DNA of 48,748 nt. Origin: Syntrophaceae bacterium (lineage in GTDB: Bacteria > Desulfobacterota > Syntrophia > Syntrophales > Smithellaceae). Below the pieces are notes generated by a model. It searched no databases. It saw only the letters and a program-made list of their open reading frames with translations, and was not told the DNA's origin. The stretch is from positions 1 to 48,748 of the forward strand of contig PLGI01000124.1 in assembly GCA_003139775.1 (NCBI GenBank), written 5' to 3'. Both the position numbers and the translations under genes were made by a program. Positions 24,657 to 33,637 of this stretch are shown one piece after another (within the stretch, counting starts at the first letter, position 1; each line of letters begins with the position of its first letter).

Positions 24657-27557
24657 ATGGATTTTGAAGATTTGTTTGAAAAATATCAGAAATTACTCGC
24701 CGAAAATAAAACTCTGAAAGAAGAGAATGAAGCGCTGAAGGCAAAGCTGGGAATAAATGTCAAAAAGGGATTTGACCAAGACCAAGGCAATGCGAACAAT
24801 TTCACTCTAGAATTAGTTGCTCAAGAATCTCCATGTAAAATTCAACTGTCAGCATTGAAAGATTTTGCTAACCCCGCAGATAAGATCAGCTTGTTTATGT
24901 CTCTGTTTAAAGGACGCGATGATGTGTATGCCAAAAGATGGCAGAGTAAGGATGGCCGGTCTGGCTATACGCCTGTTTGTATTAATGAATGGAAATCTGG
25001 TCTATGTCGAAAGCCGAAAATTAAATGTTTCGACTGCCCGCATAAGTCTTATGATGTTTTGGATGAAAAAGTCATTGAGGCACATTTGAGAGGCGATATC
25101 GTTGCCGGCATATATCCTATGTGCCAGGATGATACGTGCCATTTTCTGGCAATCGATTTTGATGATGACGGCTGGCAAAAAGATATTTCTACACTTAAAG
25201 AAGTTTGTTTTACATTCGATATTCCTGTTGCAATCGAGCGTTCTCGCTCCGGCAGCGGAGCTCATGCCTGGTTTTTCTTTGAAAACCTTATTCCGGCAAA
25301 TTTAGCCAGAAAGTTGGGTTCTGCTTTGCTTACCTATTCTATGGGTAGAAGGCATGAAATAACATTTAAATCCTACGATCGATTCTTTCCCAGTCAGGAT
25401 ACGATGCCAAAAGGCGGTTTTGGCAACTTGATTGCTCTTCCTTTGCAGAAAAAAGTACGGGACAGCGGTAACAGCATTTTTATTGACGAAAAATTTAATC
25501 CTTTTGAAGACCAGTGGATGTTTCTGGCTAACATTAGAAAATTATCAGAAGATGAAATAACTGCGCTGATACCAAAATTATGCCGCGGGAACGAAATGGG
25601 CGCTCTAAAGGAAGCTGATGAAGAACGCATCAAACCATGGGAAAAAGACCAACTAAAATGGTCAAAAGCTGATTTCCACAACGAAGTTCAGCTTATAAAA
25701 GCAAACATGATCTATATTGAAAAATCAGGTATTTCGCAGAAGGCATTAAACATTCTGAATCGGCTGGCTGCATTTAAAAATCCGGAGTTTTACAAGGCGC
25801 AAGCGATGCGCATGCCGACATATAACAAACCCAGAATTATTTCGTGCACAGATGAAACTCCTGATTATCTCTGTTTACCAAGAGGCTGTGAAAGTGATGT
25901 TATAAGTGTGCTTGCCGAGGCAGGAGCTGAAGCAATATGGACTGACAATACTAATCCGGGCAGGCATATCAAAGTGGAATTTATCGGAACGCTGCGAGAA
26001 GAACAGCAACTGGCCGCAGAAGAGATGCTCAAGTATGAAAATGGTGTGCTGTCGGCAACCACTGCCTTTGGGAAAACAGTTATTGCCGCAAAACTGATTG
26101 CTGAACGAAAAGTAAACACACTGATATTAGTACATAGACAGCAACTGCTTTCACAATGGGCGGCGAAATTGACAGAATTTCTGAAAATTGATGAAGAATT
26201 GCCAGCTTTGGAGAAAAAGCGAGGACGAAAAAAGCAACAGAGTTTGATTGGGCAAATAGGCGCGGGTAAAAATAATCCCAGCAGCATTATTGATATTGGC
26301 ATTATGCAGTCCTTGAGCAGTGGTGGCGAAGTGAAGGAATGGATAAAAAATTATGGCATGGTTATTGTTGATGAATGCCATCATGTCCCAGCATTCAGCT
26401 TTGAACAGATACTCAAGAACGTCTATGCGAAATATGTTTATGGATTAACCGCCACACCAGCAAGGCAGGACGGACATCATCCGATTATTTTCATGCATTG
26501 CGGGCCAATCAGATACAAGGTGGATGCAAAGAAGCAAGCAGAAAAAAGGCCCTTTGAACATTATGTTATCCCAAGATTTACAAGTTTTCGAATGCCGTTT
26601 GAAGCGGAAAGAAAGGAAATCTCCATTCAAGAGCTATATTCAGAAATTGTTGTGGATGAATTTCGTAATCAGTTGATTGTAGATGATGTAATTAATGCTT
26701 TTCAAAATGGCAGAAATTCCCTTGTCCTCACTGAAAGAACTGCCCATGTCGCAGAGCTTGCCAAAAAGTTAGGTGAAAATATACCTGGCGTAATTGCTCT
26801 TACCGGCGGAATGGGAACAAAAGTAACAAGAGATATATGGACAAGGATATCTGAAACGCCGGCAGACAAGCAGTTAACACTCATTGCCACAGGAAAATAT
26901 ATCGGTGAAGGGTTTGACGAAGCGAGGTTGGATACGCTTTTTCTGGCAATGCCCATATCGTGGAAAGGAACCCTGCAACAGTATGCGGGCAGGCTTCACC
27001 GGCTATTTGAAAACAAGAGCGACGCTCAGATTTATGATTATGCCGATATTCATGTCAGAGTGTTGGAGAAAATGTACAACAAACGACTCGCCGGATATGC
27101 GTCAATTGGTTACAAGACAAAGACGGGTCTCTTCACTGATGAATCGGTTGATGTCATATTTGATAACAATAATTTTCTTCCGGTTTATAAAAATGATTTG
27201 GTTAATGCCACACGGGAAATCTTGATTGTAAGTCCATTTGTCACGAAAAGACGAGCGCTGCAAATGCTGGAATTGATGAGTGTCGCATTAGATCAAAAGG
27301 TCAAGGTTACGATTATGACAAGGCCGGCAACAGATTTTAAAGACAAACCAGCACTGGAAGATACATTGAGCGTACTGAAAACAGCTGGCGTAAATTTGGT
27401 TTGCAAATCCAATATTCATCAAAAATATGCTGTTATTGACCGGAGAATCGTTTGGTATGGAAGTATTAATCTTTTGAGCTTTGGCCGAGCGGAAGAGAGT
27501 ATTATGCGGCTCAATAGTCCCAACATTGCCAATGAACTAATGAGAAATATTGATTAG
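24657..27557 (+). CDS. TOTE-type primase, SF2 helicase and PLD-like nuclease fusion
   Basis: The 966-residue protein has an N-terminal coiled coil (2-33). An archaeo-eukaryotic primase domain follows (about 55-320) with metal motif AIDFDDD (D167, D169), the SGSGAHAWFF motif (H203), and an inserted four-cysteine finger (C108, C117, C124, C127). A superfamily 2 helicase spans about 440-800, with Walker A TTAFGKT (468-474), DECHH (572-576), GLTATPARQDG and the arginine motif QQYAGRLHR. A C-terminal phospholipase-D-like domain has one HQK/D motif (H921, K923, D928) and GSINLL. The architecture matches TOTE conflict-system primases, linked to mobile elements and defence. The ATG at 24657 is chosen over an in-frame TTG at 24624; GAGAAGAGA precedes it. 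It is divergent from the Fic gene within the tRNA-Asn island. Confidence 0.88.
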   Translation: MDFEDLFEKYQKLLAENKTLKEENEALKAKLGINVKKGFDQDQGNANNFTLELVAQESPCKIQLSALKDFANPADKISLFMSLFKGRDDVYAKRWQSKDGRSGYTPVCINEWKSGLCRKPKIKCFDCPHKSYDVLDEKVIEAHLRGDIVAGIYPMCQDDTCHFLAIDFDDDGWQKDISTLKEVCFTFDIPVAIERSRSGSGAHAWFFFENLIPANLARKLGSALLTYSMGRRHEITFKSYDRFFPSQDTMPKGGFGNLIALPLQKKVRDSGNSIFIDEKFNPFEDQWMFLANIRKLSEDEITALIPKLCRGNEMGALKEADEERIKPWEKDQLKWSKADFHNEVQLIKANMIYIEKSGISQKALNILNRLAAFKNPEFYKAQAMRMPTYNKPRIISCTDETPDYLCLPRGCESDVISVLAEAGAEAIWTDNTNPGRHIKVEFIGTLREEQQLAAEEMLKYENGVLSATTAFGKTVIAAKLIAERKVNTLILVHRQQLLSQWAAKLTEFLKIDEELPALEKKRGRKKQQSLIGQIGAGKNNPSSIIDIGIMQSLSSGGEVKEWIKNYGMVIVDECHHVPAFSFEQILKNVYAKYVYGLTATPARQDGHHPIIFMHCGPIRYKVDAKKQAEKRPFEHYVIPRFTSFRMPFEAERKEISIQELYSEIVVDEFRNQLIVDDVINAFQNGRNSLVLTERTAHVAELAKKLGENIPGVIALTGGMGTKVTRDIWTRISETPADKQLTLIATGKYIGEGFDEARLDTLFLAMPISWKGTLQQYAGRLHRLFENKSDAQIYDYADIHVRVLEKMYNKRLAGYASIGYKTKTGLFTDESVDVIFDNNNFLPVYKNDLVNATREILIVSPFVTKRRALQMLELMSVALDQKVKVTIMTRPATDFKDKPALEDTLSVLKTAGVNLVCKSNIHQKYAVIDRRIVWYGSINLLSFGRAEESIMRLNSPNIANELMRNID

Positions 27558-27833
27558 ACGGTTTGGAATTCTTCAGCAGGAGTTTTCAGAAGGTAACCTC
27601 AGATAAAAAATAATCCTTGATAACAATATTTCAGCCTGCCAAATCCTTGAAAACTGCGCCATGATCTGCGCCATGATCTTGAAGTGAAACACTGGCTGTG
27701 ATATATTTTTATTACTGAAAGACAAAATTTGGGGGCATACTTGGGGGTATATTGAAAATTATGCACATTAAAAATTTAATTATTAAAAATACTTAGATAA
27801 GATATTCGAGTCCGCGCTGGGCCATTCTAGCAG
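27558..27833. other. Right end of the island, no gene
   Basis: This 276-base stretch between the helicase stop and the terminator is part of a 322-base gap. It holds the tandem 12-bp repeat at 27654-27677, the doubled TTGGGGG motif at 27729-27747, and the attachment repeat at 27805-27821. No coding frame is convincing. Confidence 0.6.
27805..27821 (+). mobile_element. attR: second copy of the tRNA-Asn 3' end
   Basis: The 17 bases TTCGAGTCCGCGCTGGG match 22750-22766 exactly. After them the tRNA sequence GAGCCA is shortened to CCA, a 3-base loss. A terminator follows immediately. This is what a displaced original tRNA tail would look like after integration. Confidence 0.8.
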
Positions 27834-27868
27834 AAAAGCCCTTTGGCAATTAAGTCAAAGGGCTTTTT
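27834..27868. terminator. Strong terminator, probably the displaced tRNA-Asn terminator
   Basis: AAAAGCCCTTTG (27834-27845) and CAAAGGGCTTTT (27856-27867) make a perfect 12-bp stem with a 10-base loop. T follows on the plus strand and A-rich sequence precedes, so it could also end the minus-strand copA transcript, whose stop is 12 bases away. Confidence 0.85.
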
Positions 27869-27879
27869 GTATGTGGAAC

Positions 27880-30162
27880 TTATAGCTGCGTTAATGGAGC
27901 CCCCTTCTTCCAAACCCTTCGCAAACGCAATGAATTAGAAACAACAGAAACCGAACTCAATGCCATGGCCGCGGCGGCAAATTCGGGATTCAGCAATATT
28001 CCGAAGAAAGGATACAAAGCGCCCGCTGCGATAGGTATTCCAATCACATTGTAGAAGAAAGCCCAAAAAAGATTCTGTTTGATCACACGCATTGTGGCCT
28101 CTGACAGATTGATGGCTTCCGGCACTCCCAGCAAATCATCGCGGATCAAAGTTATATCACTGGCTTCAATGGCTACATCAGTTCCCGCGCCAATGGCAAT
28201 GCCCACATCCGCTGCCGCCAGTGCCGGAGCGTCGTTGATCCCGTCGCCGACCATGGCGACAACTTCACCCGCTTTTTGCAGTTTTCTTATTTCATCAGCC
28301 TTGTTACCCGGAAGAACATCCGCCAGCACCTGATCAATGCCCAGTTGAGCGGCAATAGCTTTAGCCGTACCGGCATTATCACCGGTAACCATCATCACTT
28401 TCAATCCTCTGCGTTTCAAGCTTTCAATCGCTTGTTTTGCCGAAGCCTTAGGCACATCGGCCAGAGCGATAAGCCCGATTGCCGTCTTTTCTAAAGCCAC
28501 GTAAACTACAGTTTTTCCTTCCCGGACAAGCACTGCCGCAGAATCATCCAGCGCATCCACAGAGATGCCTTCATTTCCCATAAGCATGCGGTTGCCGATC
28601 AGGCACGATTTATCTTTGAGGAAGCCCTTCGCTCCCAGGCCGGAAGCCGCCGTAAATTTTTCCACAGCGGCAACTGCAATTCCATCGGCTTGCGCTCTCT
28701 GCAAGATTGCCTGTGCCAGCGGATGCTCCGATTTTTTCTCCAGCGCCGCGGCATAAGCAAGAACCTGCGTATTGTCAAAACCACTGGCTGCGGCCAGATC
28801 GGTTAACACAGGCTCACCGCGCGTCAGCGTCCCTGTTTTATCGAAAACGACAACTGAAAGTTTATGTATTTTTTCCAGGGCCTCGCCGCCTTTAATTAAA
28901 ATTCCACTTTGCGCTCCCAGGCCGGTGCCCACCATGATTGCCGTCGGAGTGGCCAGTCCCAGCGCGCACGGGCAGGCAATCACCAGCACGGAAACGAAGT
29001 TAATCAAAGCGCGGCTGAAATTACTTTGCGCAGGGAGAAAATACCAGATAGCAAATGTAATAAAAGCAATGATAAAAACTGTGGGAACAAAAACAGAAGC
29101 AACCTTATCCGCCAGCCGCTGAATGGGAGCCTTGGAACCTTGCGCATCTTCCACTAAGCGGATAATTTGCGCCAAAGCGGTCTCATAGCCTACACCTGTT
29201 GCCCGGAAAGTAAAGCTGCCTGTTTTATTCATGGTGGCGGCAAATACCTTTTGTCCGGTATCTTTAGAAACCGGCATACTCTCGCCGGTCAACATTGATT
29301 CGTCAATCGTGGATTGGCCGGATAAAATAACTCCGTCAACGGGAATTCTTTCGCCGGGTTTGACAAGCAGGATATCGTCAACCTGTACTTCTTCCACGGC
29401 AACTTCCAACTCTTGATCTTTCCTGATCAGATGCGCCGTTTTAGGTTTGAGATTCATCAACTTCTTTATTGCTGACGAAGTTTTCCCTTTGGCTTTGGCC
29501 TCCAGAAGCCTGCCCACCAAAATGAGTGTGACGATCATCGCCGCGCCGTCATAATAAACATGAGGCATGGCGCCTGCTGTCATAAAAAAATGAGGGAAGA
29601 AAGTTGCTGTTGCGGAGTAAACGTAGGCGGAAAGAGCGCCCACAGCAACAAGAGTATTCATATCGGAGGTTTTTTGCCGGGCGGCTTTAATCGCGCCGAC
29701 AAAAAAACGGCTGCCTACCCAAAAAACAGCGGGAGCGGTTAAGATAAACATGGCCCAAAGCATAAACTGGCGGGGAATTATTTGCAGGAAACCAAACCAG
29801 TGCTGCATTGAACCCATAAAGATGATCACGCTCAATATTGCGCCACAAGTCACTTTTAACTTCAGATCTTTTAATTCCTTGACCCGGGAAGCTTCGATGG
29901 GATCGGCAATATTATCCTTAAGTTCACCTAAAAATTCATAACCTTGTTCGGTTATAACTTTCTTAAGTGCCGCCAGGCCCTCCCATTTTGCTCCATGAAT
30001 AATTGTGGCACGGCCGGTAGCCAAATTGACGCTGGCATCCAACACTCCCGTGACTGAATTCAGCGCATTTTCCACACGTCTTACACAGGCCGCGCAAGTC
30101 ATTCCGCCCACGGAAATAGTGATTTTTGCCTGATCTAAACCGGAGGTATCAATATTCAACAA
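27880..30162 (-). CDS. copA: Copper-exporting P-type ATPase
   Basis: This 760-residue inner-membrane pump exports Cu(I). One N-terminal heavy-metal domain has GGMTCAACV. Eight membrane helices are expected. The metal-channel motif is [13 protein letters not shown], the actuator motif is [10 protein letters not shown], the phosphorylation site is DKTGTLT and the hinge motif is [16 protein letters not shown]. The last helices carry the [10 protein letters not shown] and [15 protein letters not shown] segments typical of copper ATPases. The start appears to be TTG at 30162, overlapping the chaperone gene by 14 bases, so translation is likely coupled. No other good start exists before the metal-binding domain. 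Confidence 0.95.
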   Translation of the reverse strand: MLNIDTSGLDQAKITISVGGMTCAACVRRVENALNSVTGVLDASVNLATGRATIIHGAKWEGLAALKKVITEQGYEFLGELKDNIADPIEASRVKELKDLKLKVTCGAILSVIIFMGSMQHWFGFLQIIPRQFMLWAMFILTAPAVFWVGSRFFVGAIKAARQKTSDMNTLVAVGALSAYVYSATATFFPHFFMTAGAMPHVYYDGAAMIVTLILVGRLLEAKAKGKTSSAIKKLMNLKPKTAHLIRKDQELEVAVEEVQVDDILLVKPGERIPVDGVILSGQSTIDESMLTGESMPVSKDTGQKVFAATMNKTGSFTFRATGVGYETALAQIIRLVEDAQGSKAPIQRLADKVASVFVPTVFIIAFITFAIWYFLPAQSNFSRALINFVSVLVIACPCALGLATPTAIMVGTGLGAQSGILIKGGEALEKIHKLSVVVFDKTGTLTRGEPVLTDLAAASGFDNTQVLAYAAALEKKSEHPLAQAILQRAQADGIAVAAVEKFTAASGLGAKGFLKDKSCLIGNRMLMGNEGISVDALDDSAAVLVREGKTVVYVALEKTAIGLIALADVPKASAKQAIESLKRRGLKVMMVTGDNAGTAKAIAAQLGIDQVLADVLPGNKADEIRKLQKAGEVVAMVGDGINDAPALAAADVGIAIGAGTDVAIEASDITLIRDDLLGVPEAINLSEATMRVIKQNLFWAFFYNVIGIPIAAGALYPFFGILLNPEFAAAAMALSSVSVVSNSLRLRRVWKKGAPLTQL

Positions 30163-30352
30163 CTTCGTATCCCGCCTTTTTTATCGCCGCGGCAACTGCC
30201 TTGGGATCAACAGCTTTTACTTCCTCATAAGTCGCCACGCCGCTCTTTAAATCGACCTTAACATCTTTCACGCCATCCAGAGCGTTAAGTGCTTTAGTAA
30301 CAGCCATAACACAATGCTGGCAGCTCATCCCCTTTATTTTTACGTTTTTCAT
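30149..30352 (-). CDS. copZ: Copper chaperone, heavy-metal-associated domain
   Basis: This 67-residue single-domain metallochaperone has the GMSCQHC metal site near residue 8 and the ferredoxin-like beta-alpha-beta pattern ([27 protein letters not shown]). It would deliver Cu(I) to CopA, encoded just downstream with overlap. AAGGAGG at 30361-30367 is 8 bases before the ATG. No copper-responsive regulator gene is visible beside the pair. Confidence 0.93.
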   Translation of the reverse strand: MKNVKIKGMSCQHCVMAVTKALNALDGVKDVKVDLKSGVATYEEVKAVDPKAVAAAIKKAGYEVVEY

Positions 30353-30470
30353 GTGTTGAGCCTCCTTAATAAGAAGTTTGACATTAATCTAAGAACATTT
30401 ATCCCGAATAGCAAGGCTGACAGACAATATTTTCAGCTTTATTTTATTGATATGTTGCATTATATCACAC

Positions 30471-30499
30471 TTGATTAAAACTTTGTTCTATATTAGAAT
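30471..30499 (+). promoter_or_regulatory. Candidate promoter for the metallo-hydrolase gene
   Basis: TTGATT (30471-30476) and TAGAAT (30494-30499) are spaced by 17 bases and lie 18 bases before the start codon, leaving a short leader that contains AGGA. Confidence 0.5.
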
Positions 30500-30516
30500 A
30501 CGCATCAGGATGGAAA

Positions 30517-31356
30517 ATGATTATTAAATGCTGGGGCTCCAGAGGCTCTATCCCTGTTTCGGGCGAACAATATTTTCACTATGGCGGGAACACCACTTGT
30601 CTCGAAATCAGGACAAATGATGATCGAATATTGATCGTTGATGCCGGTTCCGGTATTCGTGAGGCTGGTAATTCCCTAATTGCGGCCGGCCGTAATGAAT
30701 TCACTCTTTTATTAACGCATGCCCATTGGGATCACATTATGGGCTTCCCCTTTTTCAAACCCATTTATTCAAGCAAAACAATCTTGAACATCTGGGGTTG
30801 TCCTTTTGCCCAGGCTTCCATAAAAGAAATGCTCACGCGCATCATGGCAGCGCCTAATTTTCCGGTAAATTTTGATTCCATTCACGCCAATATGTCATAT
30901 CAAGAAACATGCGTTGAACACTATACTCTCGGTTCGATGATTATCACGCCCATAGCTCTTAGCCACCCCAACCAGGGTACGGGTTACAAGTTTGAGGAAG
31001 ACGGCAAATGTTTTGTTTTTCTCACAGATAACGAGTTGGATTACATACATGAAGGCGGGCTTGATTATCAGGCCTATCTTGAGTTTTCACGAGGCGCCGA
31101 CTTGCTCATTCACGATGCCGAATTTAATGAAGAAGAATATAAGCAAACTCGTGGTTGGGGACATTCTGTATACAAAGACGCATTGAATCTCGCGCTGGAT
31201 GCCGGGGTGAAAAAATTAGGTTTATTTCATCATAATCAGGAAAGAATTGATGATGAAATTGACGCGATTGTAAACGATTGCCACAAAATAATCAATAAAA
31301 GCGGCAAAAAGCTGGAATGTCTTGCCGTAGGCCAGTCAACGGAATTTAAGCTTTAA
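30517..31356 (+). CDS. Metallo-beta-lactamase-fold hydrolase
   Basis: The 279-residue cytosolic protein opens with IKCWGSRGSIPV, typical of the group often annotated as phosphoribosyl-1,2-cyclic-phosphodiesterase-like. The metal site is THAHWDH (H68, H70, D72, H73), with further ligand segments IALSHPNQG, FLTDNELDY and LIHDAEFNEEE, and a GHS motif. All metal ligands seem present. The substrate is unknown; relatives cleave phosphodiesters. A good -35/-10 pair precedes it. It is followed on the same strand by a membrane protein gene and YgiQ with short gaps. Confidence 0.88.
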   Translation: MIIKCWGSRGSIPVSGEQYFHYGGNTTCLEIRTNDDRILIVDAGSGIREAGNSLIAAGRNEFTLLLTHAHWDHIMGFPFFKPIYSSKTILNIWGCPFAQASIKEMLTRIMAAPNFPVNFDSIHANMSYQETCVEHYTLGSMIITPIALSHPNQGTGYKFEEDGKCFVFLTDNELDYIHEGGLDYQAYLEFSRGADLLIHDAEFNEEEYKQTRGWGHSVYKDALNLALDAGVKKLGLFHHNQERIDDEIDAIVNDCHKIINKSGKKLECLAVGQSTEFKL

Positions 31357-31388
31357 TTTTCGCAACTCAGTTCCGGAAATAAGAACCC

Positions 31389-31781
31389 ATGTTTTTTATC
31401 CTGCATATTTTATTTATGGCAACAGCGACACTGGGCATTATTGCCGGTGTCAGCGCCGCCATGTTTTTTCGCAAGAAAAGAAATTGGCTTAAAGTTCATA
31501 AATATTTTAATTCATTTAGTCTTCTGGGAATGTCAACAGGAATAATCATGGCTTTCATTTATGTTTCCGGCACAAACGATGAGCACATCGATGGACTTCA
31601 CCAACTTATCGGCTTGACCGCGTTTAATTTTGCTGTCGCCACATTGCTTCTGGGACTTTATCAATTTAAAGCTAAAAATAAATTAGCTGTGAGGACAACA
31701 CATCGATGGCTCGGACGTTTTTCACTGCTGCTTTTTTTGACGGCCATAACTTTGGGATTGATACTAATCAATATACTTTAA
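31389..31781 (+). CDS. Four-helix membrane protein resembling cytochrome b561
   Basis: The protein has 130 residues and four predicted membrane helices. Histidines are placed in or next to the helices (LHILF, KVHKYFNSF, GLHQLIGL, THRWLGR), a pattern like b561-type di-haem proteins, where paired histidines bind haem. It could be an electron-transfer membrane protein. The match is by pattern only, and no soluble partner is adjacent. It starts 32 bases after the hydrolase gene and is probably co-transcribed. Confidence 0.6.
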   Translation: MFFILHILFMATATLGIIAGVSAAMFFRKKRNWLKVHKYFNSFSLLGMSTGIIMAFIYVSGTNDEHIDGLHQLIGLTAFNFAVATLLLGLYQFKAKNKLAVRTTHRWLGRFSLLLFLTAITLGLILINIL

Positions 31782-31821
31782 ACAAATCTGCGCGATCGTG
31801 CCACTTCGGTCAAATAATAAT

Positions 31822-33516
31822 ATGTTCCTGCCGACAACCAGAGCGGAATTAAAAAATTTAAAATGGGATAAGCTTGATGTGATTCTGGTCACCGGCGACG
31901 CTTACATCGACAGCCCTTTTATCGGCATTTCCGTAATTGGACAAGTTCTCGCCAATGCTGGATTTCGTGTGGGAGTAATTGCTCAGCCCGATATTCATAG
32001 CGATATTGATATTTGCCGGTTAGGAGAACCGGAATTATTCTGGGGCATCTCCGGCGGCTGTATGGATTCAATGGTCGCCAATTACACAGCGACGAAGAAA
32101 AAAAGGCTCCGTGACGATCTGACCGCCGGAGGCAGGAATAATCACCGTCCCGACCGTGCTGTCGTAGTTTACGCCAATTTGATCCGCCAGTATTTTAAAG
32201 AAACCAAGCCGCTGGTGCTGGGCGGAGTAGAGGCAAGTCTGCGCCGCATTGCCCATTATGATTTCTGGTCGGATTCCATCCGCCGGTCGATTTTGTTTGA
32301 CGCCCGCGCAGACGCGCTCGTCTACGGCATGGCTGAAAAGGCTACATTGGAACTCGCGCAAAAAATGCGGGATGGCCAAAATATTAAAGACATCAGAGGA
32401 ATTTGTTATATCTCCCCTGCCCCGCCGCCTGATTATATTGAGTTACCCGCCTATGAGAAGGTTATCGCGGATAAAAAATATTTCAGCCAAATGTTTAATA
32501 CATTTTACCAAAACAATGATCCTTTAACGGCGCAAGGTTTGTTTCAGCAGCACGGCCCCCGTTACCTTGTGCAAAATCCGCCGCAATCTAATCTAACGGC
32601 TGAAGAACTGGACAATATTTACTCTCTTGATTTTGCCCGCGATGTTCATCCTTATTACAAAGCGCAGGGCAAAGTGCGGGCAATTGAAACGATTAAATTT
32701 TCGCTAACGACTCATCGCGGATGCTATGGTGAATGTAATTTCTGTTCGATCGGTCTGCATGAAGGGAGAACGGTGATCAGCCGCAGTGAAAAATCAATAA
32801 TTGCCGAGACGCAAAAGCTCGCTGTACAGCCTGATTTCAAAGGCTACATCCTTGACGTGGGCGGGTCCACAGCGAATATGTACGGCATTGATTGCCAGCG
32901 CAAGCAGGCTCAAGGTGCCTGTCAGGACAAGAGATGTCTCTATCCGCAAGTATGTGCGTCCTTGAGGCCTGATCACAGCCGCCAGATAAATTTGTTAAAA
33001 GAGTTGCGAAAGATAAATGGCGTCAAAAAAGTATTTGTCGCATCCGGCATCAGATACGATTTACTTGAGGCCGATAAAAAACATTGCATGAGCTACATGC
33101 AGGAGCTGGTTAAACATCACATCTCCGGCCAGTTGAAGGTGGCGCCGGAACACATCGCCGCGAATGTTCTCAGGCCGATGGGTAAGCCGCAGGCTAAGTC
33201 ATTGTTAAATTTTAAGCAGATTTTTGAAAAAATGAATCAATCATCAGGACAGAAACAATTTCTTACATATTATTTTATCGCCGCCCATCCGGGATGCACC
33301 GAGGAAGACATGCGCGAACTTAAATCTTTCGCCGGCAGAGAGCTGAAGACGAACCCGCGGCAGGTGCAAATTTTTACGCCGCTTCCTTCCACTTATTCCA
33401 GCCTGATGTATTTCACAGAAATTGATCCCGCAGCCGGAAAAAAAATTTTTGTGGAAAAAAAAACGGAGAAAAAACAAAGACAAAAAGATATCGTTGTGGG
33501 AAAAACTATAAGGTAG
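31822..33516 (+). CDS. YgiQ family radical SAM protein
   Basis: The 564-residue protein belongs to the YgiQ (UPF0313) radical SAM family. The N terminus FLPTTRAELKNLKWDKLD followed by VILVTGDAYIDSPFIG is the family start. The cluster motif CYGECNFCSIG (C-x3-C-x2-C) is near residue 300, and AHPGC lies near residue 490. The function of the family is unsettled; the fold predicts an S-adenosylmethionine radical enzyme. The ORF can be extended to GTG at 31798. The ATG at 31822 matches the family start better, though neither has a strong ribosome site. The tail is lysine-rich (EKKTEKKQRQKD). Confidence 0.9.
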   Translation: MFLPTTRAELKNLKWDKLDVILVTGDAYIDSPFIGISVIGQVLANAGFRVGVIAQPDIHSDIDICRLGEPELFWGISGGCMDSMVANYTATKKKRLRDDLTAGGRNNHRPDRAVVVYANLIRQYFKETKPLVLGGVEASLRRIAHYDFWSDSIRRSILFDARADALVYGMAEKATLELAQKMRDGQNIKDIRGICYISPAPPPDYIELPAYEKVIADKKYFSQMFNTFYQNNDPLTAQGLFQQHGPRYLVQNPPQSNLTAEELDNIYSLDFARDVHPYYKAQGKVRAIETIKFSLTTHRGCYGECNFCSIGLHEGRTVISRSEKSIIAETQKLAVQPDFKGYILDVGGSTANMYGIDCQRKQAQGACQDKRCLYPQVCASLRPDHSRQINLLKELRKINGVKKVFVASGIRYDLLEADKKHCMSYMQELVKHHISGQLKVAPEHIAANVLRPMGKPQAKSLLNFKQIFEKMNQSSGQKQFLTYYFIAAHPGCTEEDMRELKSFAGRELKTNPRQVQIFTPLPSTYSSLMYFTEIDPAAGKKIFVEKKTEKKQRQKDIVVGKTIR

Positions 33517-33530
33517 ACGGAAAAAGTGTC

Positions 33531-33583
33531 ATTACCCAACTTGATTGGGTAATCCAGTATTCGGACTGTTCGGGAAACAGTCC
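33531..33583. repeat. Two adjacent perfect hairpins upstream of the nuclease gene
   Basis: ATTACCCAA/TTGGGTAAT (33531-33553) and GGACTGTT/AACAGTCC (33563-33583) each have a 5-base loop and stand 9 bases apart, between the ygiQ stop and the SEC-C nuclease start. No T run follows either, so they may be a boundary repeat or a leader structure rather than a terminator. Confidence 0.7.
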
Positions 33584-33637
33584 CTGCGTTATATTTTACC
33601 ATATTTGGATGCCCAAATTATCGGGTTAGGTCACTTA

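Larger units (their letters stand above)
22750..27821. mobile_element. 5-kb genomic island integrated at tRNA-Asn
   Basis: The segment between the two 17-bp repeats contains a terminator, a decayed gene fragment, a Fic gene and a large primase-helicase-nuclease gene, and nothing obviously chromosomal. No tyrosine or serine recombinase is present. It is therefore a deleted island, a satellite moved in trans, or a remnant. Near the right end, TTGGGGG occurs twice 12 bases apart (27729-27747), a pattern often seen beside integrase-binding sites, and a 12-bp unit CTGCGCCATGAT is repeated in tandem (27654-27677). Confidence 0.8.

Noticed and set aside
25865-26302. 145-codon minus-strand frame opposite the primase-helicase gene
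   Set aside because: It is an antisense shadow rich in Ser, Ile and Phe with no family match. The plus strand carries helicase motifs.
33545-33637. N-terminal extension of the SEC-C nuclease gene
   Set aside because: It starts with TTG inside a hairpin, has no ribosome site, and translates a palindrome. The ATG at 33638 is better.
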